From contig NZ_SGWQ01000016.1 of assembly GCF_004216555.1 (NCBI RefSeq), forward strand, positions 62,001 through 126,000: a DNA stretch of 64,000 nucleotides, given 5' to 3'. How positions within the stretch are numbered: the first letter of the stretch is position 1; every line of letters begins with the position of its first letter. A program made the translations under genes and the position numbers. This DNA comes from Herbihabitans rhizosphaerae. GTDB taxonomy: Bacteria > Actinomycetota > Actinomycetes > Mycobacteriales > Pseudonocardiaceae. Below are positions 44,676 to 53,419 of the stretch, one piece after another. Below the pieces are notes generated by a model. That model ran no database searches. It saw only the letters and a program-made list of their open reading frames with translations, and was not told the origin of the DNA.

Positions 44676-44918
44676 ATGAAGACGAACAGCGCGCATTTCA
44701 CGAATCTGATGTCCGAGGCACCGTACGAATTGCGTGCCGGCGGTTTCCCGCAGGCGCCGGAGGGGACGACCATGAATATCCCGATGAACACGCCGAAGCC
44801 GAGCCGCCGCGAGCGTCGTGGCGGCAAGCAGGTCAAGGCCAACGGCCGGATGCACCTCGCCGCCCAGCACGGCGGCATGGTGAAACAGCGCCAGCACGCC
44901 GTGCGCAGGCGCGGCTGA
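44676..44918 (+). CDS. Small basic protein of unknown function
   Basis: The ATG at 44676 has GGGGAGG at an ideal distance and gives 80 residues; an inner ATG at 44772 would give 48. The C-terminal half is very basic (RRERRGGKQVKANGRMHLAAQHGGMVKQRQHAVRRRG), fitting nucleic-acid or ribosome contact. There is no known domain, signal peptide or membrane helix. The unusually long leader with a micro-ORF upstream suggests that its expression is tightly controlled. Confidence 0.6.
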   Translation: MKTNSAHFTNLMSEAPYELRAGGFPQAPEGTTMNIPMNTPKPSRRERRGGKQVKANGRMHLAAQHGGMVKQRQHAVRRRG

Positions 44919-44941
44919 GAATCCGGCCGACCGGGCGGGGG

Positions 44942-46987
44942 TCAGTCCACAGTGGACTGGCCCCCGCTGTCGTCGCTGAGCTGCTGCCAGAGGAACTCCA
45001 GCACCAGTGCCCACTTGAAGGCGAGCTGCGCGTTGTCGGCCGCGGCGCCGTGCCCGCCCTCGATGTTCTCGTAGTACCGCACCGCGTGCCCCAACTCGCG
45101 CATCCTGGCCACCATCTTGCGCGCGTGACCGGGGTGCACCCGGTCGTCCCTCGTCGACGTGGCGAACAGGGTCGGCGGGTACGTCCGTCCACTCTGGACA
45201 CTGTCGAGGTTGTGATACGGCGAGAACTCACGCATGAACTCCCAGTCCTCGCCGTCCGGGTCGCCGTACTCGGCCATCCAGGACGCGCCGGCGAGCAGCC
45301 GGTGGTAGCGACGCATGTCCAGCAGCGGCACCTGGCTCACCACCGCGCCGAACAGCTCCGGATACCTGGTCAGCATCACGCCGGTGAGCAGCCCGCCGTT
45401 GCTGCCGCCCTCGATGCCCAGCCGCTCCGGCGCGGCGACCCCGCGTGCGGCGAGATCCCGTGCCACGGCGGCGAAATCGGCGTACACGTGCCGCCGGTTC
45501 TCCCGGATCGCGCCGTTGTGCCACTCCGGCCCGTACTCGCCGCCGCCCCGGATGTTGGCCACCACGTACGTGCCGCCGCGGGCCAGCCAGCCGCGCCCCA
45601 TCACCCCGCTGTACCGGGGCGTGAGCGACACCTCGAACCCGCCGTACCCGGTCAGCAGCACCGGCCCGGTGCCGGAATTTCGCCGCGCCACGACGAAGTA
45701 CGGCACCCGCGTGCCGTCCTCGGAGATCGCGAAGTGCTGGGTCACGTCCAGGCCCGTCGCGTCGAAGTACGCCGGGGCCTGCTTGATCGTGTCCACAGTG
45801 GACTCACCGTCGAGCGCGCCGTGCCGCAGCGCCGTCGGCTGCGCGTACCCGGACACGTCCACGAACACCTCGTCGCTGTCCGGGTCGGTGGCCACCACGT
45901 TCGCGGTGACCGTGGCGCCGATCCCGCCGAGCGGGCGCCCGCGCCAGCCGTCGTCCGGGTCGAGCACCCACAACGCGGTGCGCACGTCGGTCAACGTGTT
46001 CAGCAGCAGGCGATTCCTGGTCCAGGTGTAGTCCTCCAGCGAGGTCCGCTCGTCCGGCTCGAACACCGCCAGCAGCGACCGCTCGCCGGCCATGAAGTCG
46101 TCGAACCGCGCCGCCAGCAGCGAACCGCCCGCGTGGGTGGTGCCGCCGATCGTCCACGGCGTGCGCAGCCGGACGAGCAGCCAGTCGCGGTGCACCCCCG
46201 CCTCGGCGTCGTCCGGCACCTCCAGGCGGCGCAGCCCGTCGGGGGTGCGCAGGAACTTCTCGGTGCGGTAGAAGTCGATGCTCCGGGCGACGAAGTCCCG
46301 CTCGTAGCCGGGCGTCGGGTCGTGGTAGCCGTACACCGCGACGTCGTCCGGCTTGCCCTCGAAGACCGTGACCGCCTCGTCCAGCCGGGTGCCGCGGCGC
46401 CACTCCTTCACGATCCGCGGGTACCCGGAGGTGGTCAGCGCGCCGGGGCCGAAGTCGGTGCCGACGTACACCCGGTCCGCGTCGATCCACCCGACGCTGC
46501 TCTTCGCCTCGGGCAGCGCGAACCCGCCGTCGGTGAAGGTGAGCGTCTCCAGGTCGAACTCGCGCACCACGGTCGCGTCCGCGCCGCCACGGGACAGCTC
46601 GACCAGGGCCAGCCGGTGCCCGGGCCGCAGCACCTGCGCGCCCTCCCACACCCAGTTCTCGCCCTCCTGCTCGGCGAGCGCGTCCACGTCGATCAAAACC
46701 GTCCACTGTGGACGATCGCGGCGGTACTCGTCGAGCGTGGTGCGCCGCCACAGCCCGCGCGGGTGCGCGGCGTCGGTCCAGAAGTTGTAGAGGAACTCGC
46801 CGCGCCTGCGCACGTACGGGATGCGGTCCTCGGCGTCGAGCACTTCACGCAACTGGTCGCGCAACCGGGTGAACTCGTCGGTGGCGGCGATCTCCGCGAC
46901 GGTCTCCTCGTTGCGGGCCCGCACCCAGGTGAGTGCCTCCTCGCCGGTGACGTCTTCCAACCACTCGTGCTCATCGTGCTCCTCCAT
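44942..46987 (-). CDS. Prolyl oligopeptidase family serine peptidase (S9A)
   Basis: The ATG at 46987 gives 681 residues; a longer upstream frame is rejected because the divergent gene starts 42 bases away. The N-terminal beta-propeller domain gates access; the C-terminal alpha/beta hydrolase holds Ser in EGGSNGGLLTG, Asp in RDDRVHPGHA and His in EGGHGAAAD. The N terminus DEHEWLEDVTGEEALTWVRARNEET is the family hallmark. It has no signal peptide, so it is cytosolic, cutting short proline-containing peptides. Three GTCCA-N3-TGGAC palindromes lie within (44945, 45791, 46701). Confidence 0.94.
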   Translation of the reverse strand: MEEHDEHEWLEDVTGEEALTWVRARNEETVAEIAATDEFTRLRDQLREVLDAEDRIPYVRRRGEFLYNFWTDAAHPRGLWRRTTLDEYRRDRPQWTVLIDVDALAEQEGENWVWEGAQVLRPGHRLALVELSRGGADATVVREFDLETLTFTDGGFALPEAKSSVGWIDADRVYVGTDFGPGALTTSGYPRIVKEWRRGTRLDEAVTVFEGKPDDVAVYGYHDPTPGYERDFVARSIDFYRTEKFLRTPDGLRRLEVPDDAEAGVHRDWLLVRLRTPWTIGGTTHAGGSLLAARFDDFMAGERSLLAVFEPDERTSLEDYTWTRNRLLLNTLTDVRTALWVLDPDDGWRGRPLGGIGATVTANVVATDPDSDEVFVDVSGYAQPTALRHGALDGESTVDTIKQAPAYFDATGLDVTQHFAISEDGTRVPYFVVARRNSGTGPVLLTGYGGFEVSLTPRYSGVMGRGWLARGGTYVVANIRGGGEYGPEWHNGAIRENRRHVYADFAAVARDLAARGVAAPERLGIEGGSNGGLLTGVMLTRYPELFGAVVSQVPLLDMRRYHRLLAGASWMAEYGDPDGEDWEFMREFSPYHNLDSVQSGRTYPPTLFATSTRDDRVHPGHARKMVARMRELGHAVRYYENIEGGHGAAADNAQLAFKWALVLEFLWQQLSDDSGGQSTVD

Positions 46988-47029
46988 GGCGTCCAGCCTG
47001 CCAGCAGTCGCCCGCGTAGGGTCGCGGGC

Positions 47030-47938
47030 GTGGAGATCGGATTCGCCGTCCCGCTTTCCGGCTCGTGGGCGAGGCCGGAGAACGTGGTGCACGTCGCCCG
47101 TCGCGCCGAGGAATTGGGCTACTCCACGCTGTGGACGTTCCAGCGGCTGCTGTCCCCGCCGGACGGACACTGGGGCGAGACGTACCGCAGCGTGCTGGAC
47201 CCGATCGCGGTGACGGCGTTCCTCGCCGCGCACACCTCGCGGGTCCGGATCGGCATCGCCGTGCTGAACATGCCGTTCGTCACGCCGGCGGTACTCGCCA
47301 AGCAACTGTCCACAGTGGACATTCTGTGCGGCGGGCGGCTGGACGTCGGACTCGGCAACGGCTGGGCGGACGAGGAGTACGCGGCGACCGGCGCGGACCC
47401 GGGCGGCCGCGGCCGGCGGGCCGACGAGTACATCCCGCTGCTGCGCGCGCTGTGGACCGACGACGTGATCGACCACGACGGCGAGTTCTACCGGGTGCCG
47501 GCGACCACCATGGACCCCAAGCCGGCCCGGCCGGGTGGCCCGCCGATCCTGCTGGGCGGCGCGGCCGAGCCCGCGCTGCGGCGAGCCGGGCGGCTGTGCG
47601 ACGGCTGGGTCAGCAGCAGCCGGGCCGACCTCGGCACGATCGGCGACTCGGTGCGCACGGTCCGCGCGGCCGCCGAGGAGGCCGGGCGGGATCCGGACGC
47701 GCTGCGGTTCGTGTGCCGCGGCTCGGTGAAGGTGCGGCCGGCGGGTGCGCCCGACCGCCGGCCGTTGACCGGCGGCGTCGAGGAGATCCTGTCGGACTTC
47801 GCGGCGCTGGCCGAGCAGGGGATCACCGAGCTGTTCGTGGACCTGAACTTCGATCAGGAGATCGGCTCCCCGGACGCCGACGCGACCGCGTCGATGGTGC
47901 GCGCCGAGGAGGCGCTGGAGGCGTTCGCCCCGCGCTGA
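47030..47938 (+). CDS. LLM class F420-dependent oxidoreductase
   Basis: The GTG at 47030 gives 302 residues. The luciferase-like barrel shows EIGFAVPLSGSWARPENVVHVARRAEELGYSTLWTFQRLL, TSRVRIGIAVLNMPFVTPAVLAKQLSTVDILCGGRLDVGLGNGW and PPILLGGAAEPALRRAGRLCDGW. The STVD is encoded by the palindrome at 47308-47320. Divergent from the S9 peptidase; the 42-base gap must hold both promoters or one transcript is leaderless. The substrate is unknown. Confidence 0.92.
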   Translation: MEIGFAVPLSGSWARPENVVHVARRAEELGYSTLWTFQRLLSPPDGHWGETYRSVLDPIAVTAFLAAHTSRVRIGIAVLNMPFVTPAVLAKQLSTVDILCGGRLDVGLGNGWADEEYAATGADPGGRGRRADEYIPLLRALWTDDVIDHDGEFYRVPATTMDPKPARPGGPPILLGGAAEPALRRAGRLCDGWVSSSRADLGTIGDSVRTVRAAAEEAGRDPDALRFVCRGSVKVRPAGAPDRRPLTGGVEEILSDFAALAEQGITELFVDLNFDQEIGSPDADATASMVRAEEALEAFAPR

Positions 47939-48236
47939 CCCGTTCGGTGCATCGCTACCCACCCGCGCGGGTCGGGGCCTCCCCCGCGAATCCAAGCCCT
48001 GCTGCGCGGGGCCGGCGCGGCGCCTCGCTGCGTTGTCGGACAAGGCAAGTACAACACCCGGTACGAGCCTTGCCCTCCGCCTTGCGCGGCATCCACGCCG
48101 TTCCCCGCTCGCGACGGGCGGGATCCACGGGGCAGGCCCTTGGGTGATTTGTTCGCTCACAAGACGCTAAGAAGATCTTCCACTGTCGTGGCGCGCCGTG
48201 GTCGGATCACCACACTCTCGTCGAGGAGGTGGCAGA
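47939..48236. other. Gene-free stretch resembling an intergenic repeat element
   Basis: No reading frame is convincing. About 47990-48110 has an alternating run of GC-rich words (GCGCGGCGCCTCGCTGCGTTGTC, then AAGGCAAGTACAACACCCGG and TACGAGCCTTGCCCTCCGCC), with CAAGGC/GCCTTG arms that can pair (48042-48047 with 48067-48072). This is the look of dispersed intergenic elements in actinomycetes, but only one copy is in this window. The last part holds GAGGAGG for the M23 gene. Confidence 0.4.
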
Positions 48237-49091
48237 TTGACCAGGTTACGACTCGCCATCGGCGTGCTGGTCGCGACGGTGGCGTCGACTGTTGTGCTGG
48301 TTCTCACCGCCGGGGAGGCGTCGGCGGCACCCAGCTTCCAGATGCCGTTCCCGTGCGGGCAGGTGTGGGAGGGACAGACCAGGTCGGGGCACAGCCCGGC
48401 CAACGCGGTGGACTTCAACCGCGCCGGTGACGACGGCGACCCGGTACTGGCCTCGGCGGCCGGTCGGGTGTCCAGGGTGGAGAACGAGGGCGACACGAGC
48501 TACGGCCGCTGGATCGAGATCGACCACGGCAGCGGCTGGCGCACCAGGTACGCGCACCTGTCCCAGCAGCGGGTCGGCGTCGGGCAGAACGTCGCGCGGG
48601 GCGCGCTGATCGGCAACGTGGGCAACACCGGCGGATCGAGCGGCGCCCACCTGCACTTCGAGGAGATCCTCAACGGCAGTGCCGTGAAGATCAAGTTCAA
48701 CGGCGCGCAGATCTTCTACTGGGGCACGCGCAACTACACCAGCCAGAACTGCGGCGGCGGCAGCACGAATCCCTATACGCCGCAGGAGGTCTGCGGCAGT
48801 GGCTTCAGCGTGATCGACGAGGCCGCACTCGGTGACGCCGGCCGGGCGTACCTGCTCTACAACGGTTCGAGCGGGACCAACTGCGTCGCCACGATCAAGA
48901 GCAAGTCGATCGGGTCGGAGTCGGCGGTGTCCGCGTTCCTCGAGGTCCAGGGCGGAGCGAGGACGACGGACAGCGGCTCGTTCAAGTACTACGCCGGGCC
49001 GGTGAGGAAAGCCGCCGAGCGCAAGTGCGTGAAGTGGGGCGGATCGGCCGGATCGGCGTCCTACACCAGCCCGTTCGAGCACTGTGATTGA
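48237..49091 (+). CDS. Secreted M23 family peptidoglycan endopeptidase
   Basis: A TTG start at 48237 is best placed after GAGGAGG and begins a clean signal peptide (RLRLAIGVLVATVASTVVLVLTAGEASA); 284 residues. The M23 core has the zinc residues in HSPANAVDFNR (His and Asp) and HLHFEEI (the last His), with WIEIDHGSGWRTRYAHLSQ between. A C-terminal domain of about 110 residues with two cysteine pairs is unassigned and may bind the wall. It probably cuts peptide cross-links outside the cell; a second M23 protein is at 60145. Confidence 0.9.
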   Translation: MTRLRLAIGVLVATVASTVVLVLTAGEASAAPSFQMPFPCGQVWEGQTRSGHSPANAVDFNRAGDDGDPVLASAAGRVSRVENEGDTSYGRWIEIDHGSGWRTRYAHLSQQRVGVGQNVARGALIGNVGNTGGSSGAHLHFEEILNGSAVKIKFNGAQIFYWGTRNYTSQNCGGGSTNPYTPQEVCGSGFSVIDEAALGDAGRAYLLYNGSSGTNCVATIKSKSIGSESAVSAFLEVQGGARTTDSGSFKYYAGPVRKAAERKCVKWGGSAGSASYTSPFEHCD

Positions 49092-49128
49092 CCGACGGCG
49101 CTGATCGCGAAGACCGGGGTGCGGTGAC

Positions 49129-49171
49129 CCGCCCGGTTCGACCGTCCATCGTGGACGGACGAGCCGGGCGG
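49129..49171 (+). terminator. Terminator after the M23 gene, tip formed by the dispersed palindrome
   Basis: An outer stem CCGCCCGGTTCG (49129-49140) with CGAGCCGGGCGG (49160-49171; one G-U) encloses an inner stem CCGTCCA/TGGACGG with a TCG loop. The inner part is a GTCCATCGTGGAC palindrome (49144-49156). Confidence 0.8.
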
Positions 49172-49216
49172 TTCGTTATCCGACGCTTCCGTTGTCCGCA
49201 AGGGATTTTCGGCGAG

Positions 49217-49243
49217 TTATCCACATGGTCCGTGTTGTCCACA
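49217..49243 (+). promoter_or_regulatory. Two DnaA-box-like 9-mers
   Basis: TTATCCACA (49217-49225) and TTGTCCACA (49235-49243) match the classical and the high-GC actinobacterial DnaA box and are spaced 18 bases start to start. They lie before the DUF4192 gene, far from any sign of an origin, so a regulatory or titration role is more likely than replication start. Confidence 0.45.
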
Positions 49244-49293
49244 GATTCGTGGACGGCCTCCCGCGCCGCGTCCGGCGGGGACACAGTGGCCTC

Positions 49294-50391
49294 ATGACGA
49301 CTTCCCCCGCGGCCCCAGCGCCGCCGACGACAACACCGACCACAGCACCCGAACCTCAGCTCAGCTTCACCGAACCCGGCGAGCTGATCGCGGCCGTGCC
49401 GCACCTACTCGGGTTCACCCCGTCCGATTCGATCGTGTTGATCACGCTCACCGGGCCCGACCTGACCATGATCGGCGCGACCCTGCGCGCCGACCTGCCA
49501 CCGCCCGATCAGGTGCCCGCGATGGCCCGGCGGCTGCTCGTGCCGGTCCTGCGGCACGACACGACGGCCACCGTGCTGATGGTGGTCGGCGGTGCTCTGC
49601 AAGACGAATCGGGCCCGCCGCACCGGGATCTCGTGGACGCCGTCGCCGACGAACTCGCCGAGGGCGGCGTGGCGGTCGCGTGGGCGCTGTGGGTGGCCGC
49701 GATCGAGGACGGCGCGCCCTGGCGGTCCTACGGCGAGGAGCAGGGCGGAGGCGTCGTGCCGGATCCGTCGGCCTCCGGAATGGCGCACCTGGCCACGGCG
49801 TCCGGCATCGTCACCTACCCCAGCCGCGACGAACTGGCCGCCACCGTGGCACCCGACCCGCCGGTGCTGCTCGCCGAGCGGGCTGAGGCGGTCGATGCGC
49901 ATGCCGCCGATGCCGCCGGTGACGTCGAATCCGAGGCACGGGGTGTCCGCCTGATGCGTGACACGGTGCGCCGCGCCGCATTGGATGTCGGACGGGGCCC
50001 GCTCGAACTGGACGAGGACACCGTTGTGCGGCTGGCCGTCGCCCTGTCGTATCCGCGGGTGCGGGACGTGTGCCTGCGGCTCGCCGGGCAACCGGAGCCG
50101 ATCGCGGCCGAGCGGGTGTGGGCGGCGCTGACCAGGGCGATCCCGCCGCCGTGGTGTTCCGAGGCCGCGCTCCTGCTCGCGATCACCGCGTACCTGCGGG
50201 GAGACGGCGCACTCGCCGGCATGGCGGTCGACCGTGCGCTCGAGGCCGACGAGGCGCACCCGCTCGCCGGGCTGGTGCGGTGGGCGCTGAACCTGTCGAT
50301 GCGGCCGGACCAGTTGCGCCGGCTCGTCGAACGCAGCTACGCGCTGGCCGAGCGGTCCGATGCGGCGACTACGCCTGACGGGAGCGGGTGA
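49294..50391 (+). CDS. DUF4192 domain protein
   Basis: The ATG at 49294 gives 365 residues. After a Thr/Pro-rich N terminus, the DUF4192 region runs almost to the end: [51 protein letters not shown] and a C-terminal [37 protein letters not shown]. The domain is common in actinobacteria, often near ideR/sigB, and its role is unknown. The 3' end overlaps the convergent galE by 23 bases. Confidence 0.9.
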   Translation: MTTSPAAPAPPTTTPTTAPEPQLSFTEPGELIAAVPHLLGFTPSDSIVLITLTGPDLTMIGATLRADLPPPDQVPAMARRLLVPVLRHDTTATVLMVVGGALQDESGPPHRDLVDAVADELAEGGVAVAWALWVAAIEDGAPWRSYGEEQGGGVVPDPSASGMAHLATASGIVTYPSRDELAATVAPDPPVLLAERAEAVDAHAADAAGDVESEARGVRLMRDTVRRAALDVGRGPLELDEDTVVRLAVALSYPRVRDVCLRLAGQPEPIAAERVWAALTRAIPPPWCSEAALLLAITAYLRGDGALAGMAVDRALEADEAHPLAGLVRWALNLSMRPDQLRRLVERSYALAERSDAATTPDGSG

Positions 50392-51328
50392 ACTCCCATG
50401 CGTCGCGCACGATGGTGGCGAGATCGAGCGTGCTGGGCTTCCAGCCGAGCTCCACACGGGCGCGCTCACTGGAGGCGACCAGGGTCGCCGGATCGCCCGC
50501 GCGTCGCCCGGCCACCTCCGCCGGGATCGGGTGGCCGGTCACCTCGCGGCAGGCGTCGATCACCTGGCGGACCGAGAACCCGGTGCCGTTGCCCAGGTTG
50601 TAGACCTGGTGCTCGCCCGCGGTGGCGTGCTCCAGCGCGAGCAGGTGCGCGTCCGCCAGATCGGTGACGTGGATGTAGTCGCGCACGCACGTGCCGTCCT
50701 CGGTCGGCCAGTCGTCGCCGTACATCTGCACCTGCTGGCGCCGGCCGAGTGCCACCTGCAGCACGATCGGGATCAGGTGGGTCTCGACGGTGTGCCGCTC
50801 GCCGAACCGCCCGTGGGCGCCGGCCACGTTGAAGTAGCGCAGGCTGACCGCGGCGAGCCCGTGCGCCGCAGCGTAGCCGCTGATCGCCAGGTCGATGGCG
50901 AGCTTGGTGGCGCCGTAGGTGTTCGTCGGGCGGGTGAGCGCCGTCTCCGGGATCGGCGACGACTCCGGCTCGCCGTAGGTCGCCGCCGTGGAGGAGAACA
51001 CCAGTCGCGGCACGCCGTGCTCGCGCATGGCGTCGAGGAGGCGGACGGAGGTGATCACGTTGCCGTGCCAGTACTTGGACGGGTCCTGCATGGACTCGCC
51101 GACCAGTGACTTGGCGGCGAAGTGAAGCACGCCGTCGAAGCCCTCGGCGAGCAGCGAGCCGGCGACGTCGCCGACATCGGCCTGCACGAACCGGCAGCCG
51201 TCGGGCACGGCGTCCGCGTGCCCGGTGGACAGGTCGTCGAGCACGGTCACCTCGTGACCGGACTCGACCAGCCGTGCCGCGCAGACACTGCCGATGTAGC
51301 CGGCGCCGCCGGTGACGAGCAGCTTCAC
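50369..51328 (-). CDS. galE: UDP-glucose 4-epimerase (GalE)
   Basis: The 319-residue short-chain dehydrogenase-type epimerase has NAD-binding GGAGYIGS (7-14), the catalytic Tyr138-x3-Lys142 in TYGATK, and the GalE-typical [15 protein letters not shown] and [18 protein letters not shown]. It interconverts UDP-glucose and UDP-galactose for the Leloir pathway and galactose-containing wall polymers. It is the last gene of the ideR-galK-galE series on this strand; dtxR/ideR next to galE is also known from corynebacteria. Confidence 0.95.
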   Translation of the reverse strand: MKLLVTGGAGYIGSVCAARLVESGHEVTVLDDLSTGHADAVPDGCRFVQADVGDVAGSLLAEGFDGVLHFAAKSLVGESMQDPSKYWHGNVITSVRLLDAMREHGVPRLVFSSTAATYGEPESSPIPETALTRPTNTYGATKLAIDLAISGYAAAHGLAAVSLRYFNVAGAHGRFGERHTVETHLIPIVLQVALGRRQQVQMYGDDWPTEDGTCVRDYIHVTDLADAHLLALEHATAGEHQVYNLGNGTGFSVRQVIDACREVTGHPIPAEVAGRRAGDPATLVASSERARVELGWKPSTLDLATIVRDAWEFTRSRQA

Positions 51329-51400
51329 GTTGACCGTCTCCTCGTGATCGGGTGGTGCGGGGCGGAGGTTACGCCATGTCGGGTGAGCCGATAGGGGCCG

Positions 51401-52621
51401 CTACTCGTCCCGTCGCGCGCCGGCCGACGGCACCGCGGTGAACAGTCGCGGCGCGGTGAACCTGCGCTCCGCGAACGCCGAGGTGACAGCGCGCCGCACG
51501 GTCGTGCGTTCGGTGGACGGCACCAGCGCGATCGCCGAGCCGCCGAACCCGCCGCCGGTCATCCTGGCGCCGAGCGCACCCGAGGCGAGTGCCGCGTCGA
51601 CCGCGGTGTCCAACTCGTCGCAGGAGATCCGGTAGTCGTCCCGCATGCTCGTGTGAGAGGAGGTGAGCAGATCGCCGATTCGCGTGGACCCGTTGTGCCG
51701 CAACAGGTCCACGGTCCGCAGCACGCGATCGTTCTCGGTCACGACGTGCCGCACCAGCGGGCGGAGCTCGTCGGGGAGCCGGTCGAGTACGGCGTCCAGC
51801 TCGTCGAGTTCGACATCACGCAGAGCCGGCCGGCCAAGCAGCGCGGCGGCGCGCTCGCAGCCGCGGCGGCGCACGCCGTACTCGGAGTCGGCCAACGAGT
51901 GGTGGGCCCTGGTGTCGATCACGAGGATCTCCAGCCCGTGGTCGGCGATGTCGAACGCCACCTGCTCGGCAACACCGGTGCGCACGTCGAAGAACAGCAC
52001 GTTGCCCGCGGTGCAACGCAACGACGCGGTCTGGTCGAGCAACCCCGTTGGGGCGCCGACGAAGTCGTTCTCCGACCGCTGCACCCACAGCGCGACCTCG
52101 TCGCGGCCGGGGGCGTCGGTCCCGTTCGCGGTGTCAGAGTCCAGCTCGACACCGGCCACTCCGAGCAACGCCAGCGACGCGGCGCACTGCAACGCGTGAG
52201 AGGAGGAGAGTCCGGCGCCGGACGGCACGTCCGAGGCGACGAACAGGTCGGCGCCACCGGGGTAGCCGCGATCGCGGAGCACCCAGGCCACACCGGCCAG
52301 GTAGCCGGGCCACCCGGTGACCGATCCAGGGGCGAGGCCGGCGATCTCGAACGGGTCGGCGGTCTGCGTCCGGTCGTCGTCGCCGAGGGTGGTGACGGTG
52401 AGCCTGCCGTCCTCGCGGGGCGCGGCGGCCACGGCGGTGCGGTGCGGTAGGGCGAACGGCAGTACGTAGCCGTCGTTGTAGTCGGTGTGCTCGCCGATCA
52501 GGTTCACCCTGCCCGGCGCTGACCACACGCCGAGCGGAGCGCGGCCGTGCAGTTCCTTGAACCCGGTGATCGCGCGCTCCGACGAGCCCAGGCGCGTCTG
52601 ACCGTTGCCTGAGCGGGACAT
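51401..52621 (-). CDS. galK: Galactokinase (GalK)
   Basis: The product has 406 residues from ATG 52621; a GTG at 52633 overlapping the ideR stop (GTGA) is an attractive alternative adding four residues. It is a GHMP kinase that phosphorylates galactose at C1. The galactokinase signature GRVNLIGEHTDYNDGYVLPFAL, the ATP loop PSGAGLSSSHALQCA and the C-terminal MTGGGFGGSAIALV are all present. With GalE it would supply UDP-galactose; no galT is in view. It is coupled to ideR, so sugar and iron genes share a transcript. Confidence 0.94.
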   Translation of the reverse strand: MSRSGNGQTRLGSSERAITGFKELHGRAPLGVWSAPGRVNLIGEHTDYNDGYVLPFALPHRTAVAAAPREDGRLTVTTLGDDDRTQTADPFEIAGLAPGSVTGWPGYLAGVAWVLRDRGYPGGADLFVASDVPSGAGLSSSHALQCAASLALLGVAGVELDSDTANGTDAPGRDEVALWVQRSENDFVGAPTGLLDQTASLRCTAGNVLFFDVRTGVAEQVAFDIADHGLEILVIDTRAHHSLADSEYGVRRRGCERAAALLGRPALRDVELDELDAVLDRLPDELRPLVRHVVTENDRVLRTVDLLRHNGSTRIGDLLTSSHTSMRDDYRISCDELDTAVDAALASGALGARMTGGGFGGSAIALVPSTERTTVRRAVTSAFAERRFTAPRLFTAVPSAGARRDE

Positions 52622-52629
52622 CCGTGGTG

Positions 52630-53325
52630 TCACTGCGGACGTGCGAGCACGGCGTGCAGCACCAGGGGAGCGACGTCCACGGTGCGCCCGCTGCCGCTCA
52701 CCTCGACCGCGTTGCCGTCGCCCCTGGACGGTCCCACGTGGACGGTGCGCCCCGGTGCCATGCCGACCGAGTGCAGCTCGGCCATCAGGTCCGGGTCCAT
52801 CTGCACGTGCTCGGCGATCCGGCGCACCTCGACCTTGCCGCCGCCGCGGCGGGCCACGTCGTCCAGCCGGACCAGGTCGGACTCCACCGGCGGGGCCGGC
52901 TCGCCCTCGCCCAGCTTGTCCAGGCCGGGGATCGGGTTGCCGTACGGCGACGTCCTGGGGTGCCCGAGCAGGTTGACGAGCTTGCGCTCGACCGCCTCGC
53001 TCATCACGTGCTCCCACCGACACGCCTCGCTGTGCACGTACTCCCACTCCAGGCCGATCACGTCGACCAGCAGGCGCTCGGCGAGACGGTGCTTGCGCAT
53101 CACGGCGATGGCGATGTCCCGCCCGTGGTCGGTCAGCTCCAAGTGCCGGTCGCCGGCGACGATGACGAGCCCGTCGCGCTCCATCCGGCCGACGGTCTGG
53201 CTCACCGTCGGGCCGCTCTGGTTCAGGCGCTCGGCGATCCGTGCACGCAGCGGGACGACGCCCTCCTCCTCCAGCTCGTAGATCGTGCGGAGGTACATCT
53301 CGGTGGTGTCGATGAGCTCGTTCAC
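52630..53325 (-). CDS. ideR: Iron-dependent repressor IdeR/DtxR
   Basis: The GTG at 53325 follows GGAAGGAA; 231 residues, close to mycobacterial IdeR. The N-terminal winged helix (LRARIAERLNQSGPTVSQTVGRMERDGLV) is almost that of M. tuberculosis. Metal ligands of both sites are at the usual numbers: Met10, Cys102, Glu105, His106 and His79, Glu83, His98. A C-terminal SH3-like domain follows. With Fe(II) it represses siderophore genes and activates iron storage. It is divergent from the sulfurtransferase gene. Confidence 0.96.
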   Translation of the reverse strand: MNELIDTTEMYLRTIYELEEEGVVPLRARIAERLNQSGPTVSQTVGRMERDGLVIVAGDRHLELTDHGRDIAIAVMRKHRLAERLLVDVIGLEWEYVHSEACRWEHVMSEAVERKLVNLLGHPRTSPYGNPIPGLDKLGEGEPAPPVESDLVRLDDVARRGGGKVEVRRIAEHVQMDPDLMAELHSVGMAPGRTVHVGPSRGDGNAVEVSGSGRTVDVAPLVLHAVLARPQ

Positions 53326-53419
53326 GCGCGTTCCTTCCGTTGTCCGCCATGGTAGTAGGACCCGCCGACATCCGTGCGGCACCGAGCACGGACGGCCGTG
53401 ACCCTGAAAGGATGGCCCA

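Noticed and set aside
49217-49243. A replication origin at the two DnaA boxes
   Set aside because: Only two boxes, no AT-rich region and no dnaA, dnaN, gyrB or rpmH neighbours.
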